DNA of 11,157 bases from Gemmatimonadota bacterium (lineage in GTDB: Bacteria > Gemmatimonadota > Gemmatimonadetes > Longimicrobiales > Gaopeijiaceae), in NCBI GenBank assembly GCA_015492755.1, contig WGEM01000621.1:1-11157 (forward strand), read 5' to 3'. The notes under the pieces were generated by a model, which saw only the letters and a list, made by a program, of their open reading frames with translations, ran no database searches and was not told the DNA's origin. Positions 7,787-11,157 of this stretch are shown here, in pieces. A program made the translations under genes and the position numbers. How positions within the stretch are numbered: position 1 is the first letter of the stretch; each line of letters starts with the position of its first letter.

Positions 7787-7819
7787 GTTCACCTCCGATT
7801 CAGCGAACGTTCATGCCCG
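7787..7819 (+). promoter_or_regulatory. Putative operator upstream of the YHS gene: three TTCA half-sites at 11-bp spacing
   Basis: TTCA lies at 7788, 7799 and 7810, again exactly 11 bases apart, in the units GTTCACCTCCG, ATTCAGCGAAC and GTTCATGCCCG. Aligned with the copA site, 19 of 27 bases agree, giving TTCAYC-N3-GATTCA-N2-GAA-N2-TTCAT. It ends about 55 bases before the YHS start, in the 139-base gap after copB. This suggests that the YHS gene has its own promoter under the same response regulator as copA. Confidence 0.55.
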
Positions 7820-7831
7820 CTGCGCCACGTT

Positions 7832-7852
7832 TGGACATCGACGGGATGTCCA
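7832..7852 (+). promoter_or_regulatory. 8-bp dyad just upstream of the YHS gene
   Basis: TGGACATC (7832-7839) is the exact reverse complement of GATGTCCA (7845-7852), with 5 bases between. It lies between the TTCA array and the Shine-Dalgarno site, so it could be a second operator for a dimeric regulator or a hairpin in the 5' leader. No T-run follows, so it is unlikely to be the terminator of copB. Confidence 0.4.
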
Positions 7853-7871
7853 TGGACGTAAGGAGGGCGCA

Positions 7872-8090
7872 ATGCTCGTGCACGATGAAGTATGTGGCAT
7901 GACGATCAGGCGAGAAGAGGCCGCCGCCCGTCATCGGTTTCAGGGTACGACCTACTACTTCTGCTCCAAGCGGTGTAAGACTCACTTCATCGCTCACCCC
8001 GACTGGTACGTCGAGGTGCGGCCGGCGGGTGATCCAGGCGCGGCCGGAGACGAACCTGCGCCTCGGCGCGCGCCGGGCAGCGGGTCCTGA
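7872..8090 (+). CDS. Small YHS-domain metal-binding protein
   Basis: The product has 72 residues. Residues 5-46 form a YHS domain: D-E-V-C8-G-M near the start, then YYF-C31-S-K-R-C35-K, and a closing HPDWYV. The family (named for Tyr-His-Ser; here TYYFCS replaces the usual centre) is found in copper-transporting P-type ATPases and small soluble proteins linked to heavy metals, with the cysteines as probable ligands. There is no signal peptide, so it is probably cytosolic. The tail (51-72) is Gly/Pro/Ala-rich and disordered. AAGGAGGG lies 5 bases before the ATG. It follows copB on the same strand and shares an operator-like array with copA, so a role as copper chaperone or buffer is likely but inferred. 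Its stop lies 15 bases from the convergent 3' end of the peptidase gene, with no clear terminator between them. Confidence 0.88.
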   Translation: MLVHDEVCGMTIRREEAAARHRFQGTTYYFCSKRCKTHFIAHPDWYVEVRPAGDPGAAGDEPAPRRAPGSGS

Positions 8091-8105
8091 TGGAGCCCGT
8101 ACCCC

Positions 8106-9899
8106 CTACCGCCGCTCCCCCAGCGTCACGGTGAGCGTCACCCGCTCCCCCTCGCGGAGGACCACGATCTTCACCGTGTCGCCGGGCCGCTTGTCCCGTA
8201 GCGCGTAGGTGTAGGCGTAGATGTCGGCGATCTCCTTCCCGTCGAACTCCACCACGTTATCGCCGGCGCGCAGGCCGCCCTTCTCGGCGGGGCTCCCCTC
8301 CCGAACGCCCGTGAGGCGGAGCCCGAAATCGCGGGGCGTCATGTCGGGGATGGTGCCCAGGTAGGCGCGCCCGTAGCCGCTCCGGGACTCCGACGACGCC
8401 GACGGTGCGGTGGGCGGGGTGGGTCGCTCGGTGGCCACGGGCGTGGGCGTCACGGGTGCCGTCGCGACGCCCGCCAGCTCACCGACCACCTCCGACGCCA
8501 GCGCCACCACCCGCTGCAGGCCCTCGACGTTGATCTTCGGCCAGTCGTCGCTGGGCCGGTGGTAGTCCTCGAGGGTGTTGGTGAAGAAGTGCAGCACGGG
8601 GAGCCCGGCGCCGTGGAAGGAGGAGTGATCCGAAGGTCCGTACCCGTCGGGGGATTTCGCGATGGTCAGCGGGCGTTCCAGCGCCGCGTTGGCCCGGTCC
8701 ACCACGGCGTCCCACTCCGGGGCGGTGCCGAAGCCGAAGACGGTGAGGTTGTCGTCCACCATCCGCCCCACCATGTCCAGGTTGAGCATGGCCACCGCCC
8801 CTCTGAGGTCCACGCTGGGCTCCTGCACGAAGCGGGCGGAGCCCCAGAGCCCCTTCTCCTCGCCGGTGAACGCGATGAAGAGCACCGGACGGGCGGGACG
8901 GGGTCCCGAGGCCAGCGTGCGGGCGATCTCCAGGAGTGCGGCGGTGCCGCTGGCGTTGTCGTCGGCGCCGTTGTGCACCTCCCGGGCGTCGGGGGCCAGC
9001 GAGCCCTCACCGCCCCATCCCAGGTGGTCGTAGTGGGCCCCCACGATGACGAACTCGCCCGTGTGCTCCGGCTCGGCGCCCGGCAGGAGCGCCACCACGT
9101 TTCGGGCCTCGCTCATCATGGGGCGCACGTCGGTGCGAAGGCGTGCGGGCGCCCCCGCCTCCGCCGCGGCGCGCATCCGCACCGCCGCGTCGCCACGCAC
9201 TACCGCCACGGGCACCGTCAGCGCCGCCCGCGTTTCGGTGTCGACGGCGGGGAGTGACGCGCCCTCGGGAAGGAGCAGCACCACGGCAGCGGCGCCCCGG
9301 CCGGCGGCCACGGTGGCCTTGAAGTGCGGATCGCCCCGGATGGATCCCCCGTGCGGCGCGTCGGGATCACCCGACTCCACCACCAGAATCCGCCCGGTGA
9401 GGTCGAGGTGAGCGAAGCGGTCCTCCGGCGAGCCCGGACGGCTGAGCCCGCTCCCGCCGTAGACGAGCGAGCCCTCCACCTCCGCCGAGGCGGAGAAGCC
9501 CAGCGGTGTCCACGCGTCTCCCAGTGCCAGGTGCATTCCGTCCACCTGAAGTTCGTTGTCCGGGCCCAGCTCGGTCCCGCTGCGCACGGGGAAGGTGTGG
9601 AAGTAGGTGCCCTCCGCCCCGGCGGGCTCCAGCCCCAGCTCGCGGAAGCGCGCGGCGAGGTACTCCGCGGCGCATCGCTCGCCCGGCGTGCCCACCTCGC
9701 GCCCCTCCAGGGCGTCGTCCGCGAGATACCGGATGTGACGGAGCGTCTCAGGTGTGACATTATCCAGACCGGCGATGACGGGGCAGCCTTCCTGGGCCGG
9801 CCACGAATCGGCGTCGGAACGGGCCGCCATGGTAAAGACGGCGGCGGCGAGGACGAATGTGACGCCCCCGAGGGCGCGTAGACGCGAGGAACGGTTCAT
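8106..9899 (-). CDS. Secreted M28 metallopeptidase with PA and PDZ domains
   Basis: The product has 597 residues. Residues 1-30 look like an uncleaved or cleaved signal sequence ([19 protein letters not shown]). Residues about 140-255 are a protease-associated (PA) domain inserted before the core. The M28 zinc core follows: H289-Y-D-H in AHYDHLG, the bridging Asp in GADDNASG (311-318), E347-E348 in TGEEKG, D375 in NLDMVGR, and H425 in SDHSSFH. Both zinc sites and the catalytic Glu are thus present. A Pro/Thr-rich linker (about 476-505) leads to a PDZ domain (about 510-597; [20 protein letters not shown]). The family are aminopeptidases, probably periplasmic or secreted here. The ATG at 9899 is preferred because the signal follows directly; there is no clear Shine-Dalgarno site. 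It diverges from the TolB-like gene with overlapping start codons. By eye it is richer in GC than the copper genes beside it. Confidence 0.92.
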   Translation of the reverse strand: MNRSSRLRALGGVTFVLAAAVFTMAARSDADSWPAQEGCPVIAGLDNVTPETLRHIRYLADDALEGREVGTPGERCAAEYLAARFRELGLEPAGAEGTYFHTFPVRSGTELGPDNELQVDGMHLALGDAWTPLGFSASAEVEGSLVYGGSGLSRPGSPEDRFAHLDLTGRILVVESGDPDAPHGGSIRGDPHFKATVAAGRGAAAVVLLLPEGASLPAVDTETRAALTVPVAVVRGDAAVRMRAAAEAGAPARLRTDVRPMMSEARNVVALLPGAEPEHTGEFVIVGAHYDHLGWGGEGSLAPDAREVHNGADDNASGTAALLEIARTLASGPRPARPVLFIAFTGEEKGLWGSARFVQEPSVDLRGAVAMLNLDMVGRMVDDNLTVFGFGTAPEWDAVVDRANAALERPLTIAKSPDGYGPSDHSSFHGAGLPVLHFFTNTLEDYHRPSDDWPKINVEGLQRVVALASEVVGELAGVATAPVTPTPVATERPTPPTAPSASSESRSGYGRAYLGTIPDMTPRDFGLRLTGVREGSPAEKGGLRAGDNVVEFDGKEIADIYAYTYALRDKRPGDTVKIVVLREGERVTLTVTLGERR

Positions 9900-9900
9900 G
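9897..9900. other. Overlapping divergent start codons (CATG)
   Basis: The plus-strand ATG at 9898-9900 and the minus-strand ATG at 9899-9897 share two bases. The plus gene has GAGGA at 9886-9890, 7 bases before its start; the minus gene has no visible Shine-Dalgarno site. The promoter and ribosome binding site of each gene must therefore lie within the first codons of the other, unless one start is misplaced (an ATG at 9910 would serve the plus gene). Confidence 0.7.
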
Positions 9901-11013
9901 ACGGGTTCGATGAGGGATGCTGCGCCGAACCGGCGCTCTGTGGTCGTGCTGCTTCTGGCCTCGGCCGTGTGGGCCGCCTGTGGTGGTGAAACACCTCGGG
10001 GCGAGGAGAGTGCCGGCGGCGATGCGAGTTCGTCGTCGGCGCTGACCATGCCCGGCGAGACGCACCTGCGCAACGTGCGCCAGCTCACCTTCGGGGGTGA
10101 GAACGCCGAGGCCTACTGGGCCTTCGACGGCTCCAGGCTCATCTACCAGGCGCGCAAGCCGGGGATGGAGTGCGACCAGATCTTCATCATGGACCCGGAG
10201 ACGGGTGAGTCGCACATGGTGAGCACCGGGAAGGGCCGCACCACCTGCTCGTACTTCTATCCCTCGGGCGAGCAGATCCTCTACTCCTCCACGCACCACC
10301 ACGATGCGTCGTGCCCGCCGAACCCGGACTTCTCCATGGGCTACGTGTGGCCCATTTATCACACCTACGACATCTTCGTGGCCAACGTGGACGGCTCGAA
10401 CCTCCGAGCGCTCACCGAGACCGACGGCTACGACGCCGAGGCCACCTTCTCCCCCACGGGCGATCGCATCGTCTTCACCAGCGTGCGCGACGGCGACCTG
10501 GAGCTCTACTCCATGGCGCCCGACGGCTCCGACGTGCGCCGGCTCACCAACCGCATCGGCTACGACGGCGGGGCGTTCTACTCGCCCGACGGTTCGAAGA
10601 TCGTCTGGCGGGCGCACTACCCGGAGCCGGGACAGGAGACGTAGGACTACCTGCGGCTGCTGGAACAGGGGCTCCTGCGATGGGGTGAGCTGGAGATCTA
10701 CGTGATGGACGCCGACGGCTCGAACCAGCGGCAGGTGACCCACCTGGGCGGGGCCAACTTCGCGCCCTACTGGCACCCCGACGGGGAGCGGATCCTCTTC
10801 AGCTCGAACCATGAAGACCCCGACGGGCGCGAGTTCGAGATCTACATGATCAACATCGACGGCACCGGCCTTACCCGCATCACCCACTCGGAAGGCTTCG
10901 ACGGCTTCCCGGTGTTCAGCCCGGACGGGCGCTACCTGGTCTTCGGATCCAACCGGAACAACGGCGGTACCAGCGACACCAACATCTTCATCGCCGAGTG
11001 GGTGGAGGAGTAG
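9898..11013 (+). pseudogene. TolB-like beta-propeller lipoprotein, interrupted by an in-frame TAG
   Basis: Without the stop the product would have 371 residues. The TAG is codon 249 (10642-10644), and the same frame continues to TAG at 11011-11013 with no shift. Residues 1-28 are a probable lipoprotein signal ([17 protein letters not shown], Cys28; the lipobox W-A-A-C is not canonical), followed by a Gly/Ser-rich linker. The rest consists of WD40-like (PD40) repeats as in Tol[71 protein letters not shown] and VFSPDGRYLVFGSN. The sequence beyond the stop (DYLRLLEQGLLR, then LEIYVMDADGS) continues the repeat pattern, so the break is recent, a sequencing error or read through. An internal ATG at 10702 could start only a 103-residue fragment. 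Such proteins are periplasmic and often stand next to peptidases; function here is unknown. Confidence 0.85.
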
Positions 11014-11128
11014 GAGCCTGTCCGAGTAAGAGAGCGGGCCGCGTTGGGCGTGCCGCGCCCAACCCAAAACCTTCGATGTCATGGTCCTGCAGGTGGATGG
11101 GCACATGGTGGGTTCGCGGTTGATCCAT
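10988..11128 (-). CDS. Doubtful 46-residue frame with a good Shine-Dalgarno site
   Basis: An ATG at 11128 follows GAGGAGGAG with 5 bases between, one of the strongest ribosome binding sites in the window. The frame ends with TGA at 10988-10990 and overlaps the 3' end of the TolB-like gene by 26 bases. The product starts MDQPRTHHVPIHLQDHDIEG and ends Pro/Thr/Arg-rich, which looks like read-through of non-coding DNA. It has no known motif. It might be a short peptide or the surviving start of a longer gene truncated near 11013. Confidence 0.25.
   Translation of the reverse strand: MDQPRTHHVPIHLQDHDIEGFGLGAARPTRPALLLGQAPTPPPTRR
11043..11063. other. Hairpin downstream of the TolB-like gene
   Basis: GTTGGGCG (11043-11050) pairs exactly with CGCCCAAC (11056-11063) around the loop TGCCG. 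It lies 30 bases after the TolB-like stop codon. No T-run follows on the plus strand (the next bases are CCAAAACC), so it is a weak candidate terminator. The remaining bases to 11157 show no gene I can support on the plus strand. Confidence 0.4.
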
Positions 11129-11157
11129 CGTCGCTCCTCCTCGCCGTAGCGCTGCTA

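Noticed and set aside
9894..9912. GTTC repeated at 11-bp spacing at the M28/TolB-like start
   Set aside because: Only two partial units, within start codons and coding sequence, without the TTCA-GATTCA-TTCAT pattern of the copper sites.
9760..11106. A 448-codon open frame on the minus strand opposite the TolB-like gene
   Set aside because: It is the mirror of clear propeller repeats and overlaps the peptidase start; composition is low in complexity and there is no motif.
1..11157. tRNA, rRNA, CRISPR arrays, transposase or integrase genes
   Set aside because: None was seen on either strand; the only repeats are the short ones listed.

Overview
The window is high-GC, densely coded bacterial DNA. 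Secreted or surface proteins built from Ig-like (BIG2), cohesin, dockerin and PKD modules, an M28 peptidase with a C-terminal PDZ domain beside a TolB-like propeller lipoprotein, and strong Shine-Dalgarno sites together suggest a Gram-negative, didermic environmental lineage. Gemmatimonadota is my best guess, with Acidobacteriota or a related phylum as alternatives. This placement is inference; there is no rRNA or marker gene. No tRNA, rRNA, CRISPR array or recognisable transposase or integrase gene was found.

Left part (1-4853, + strand): three genes look like one operon. The first (cut by the window edge) ends in BIG2 repeats and a cohesin-like domain. The second is a lipoprotein with a cohesin-like domain. 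The third is a 1027-residue secreted protein with a complete dockerin at its N-terminus, then BIG2, a long unrecognised region, PKD and a C-terminal repeat region. The layout suggests a non-cellulosomal cohesin-dockerin surface assembly. The first 52 bases are a perfect palindrome, probably a fold-back assembly artefact.

Middle part (4854-8101): a copper-handling block. A Tat-exported multicopper oxidase of the CopA/PcoA type is translationally coupled to a CopB outer-membrane protein, and a small YHS-domain protein follows with its own leader. Upstream of both copA and the YHS gene lies a related operator-like array of three TTCA half-sites spaced exactly 11 bp apart, as expected for an OmpR/PhoB-family response regulator. 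The block is bracketed by direct repeats: 4854-4974 is a relic (98 of 121 bases identical) of the 3' end of the M28-PDZ gene that ends at 8106, which suggests insertion or replacement at that gene's 3' end.

Right part (8102-11157): an M28 peptidase (- strand) and a TolB-like lipoprotein (+ strand) diverge from overlapping start codons (CATG at 9897-9900). The TolB-like gene is broken by one in-frame TAG but is otherwise intact to 11013. The last 144 bases hold a hairpin and the start of a doubtful short minus-strand frame.
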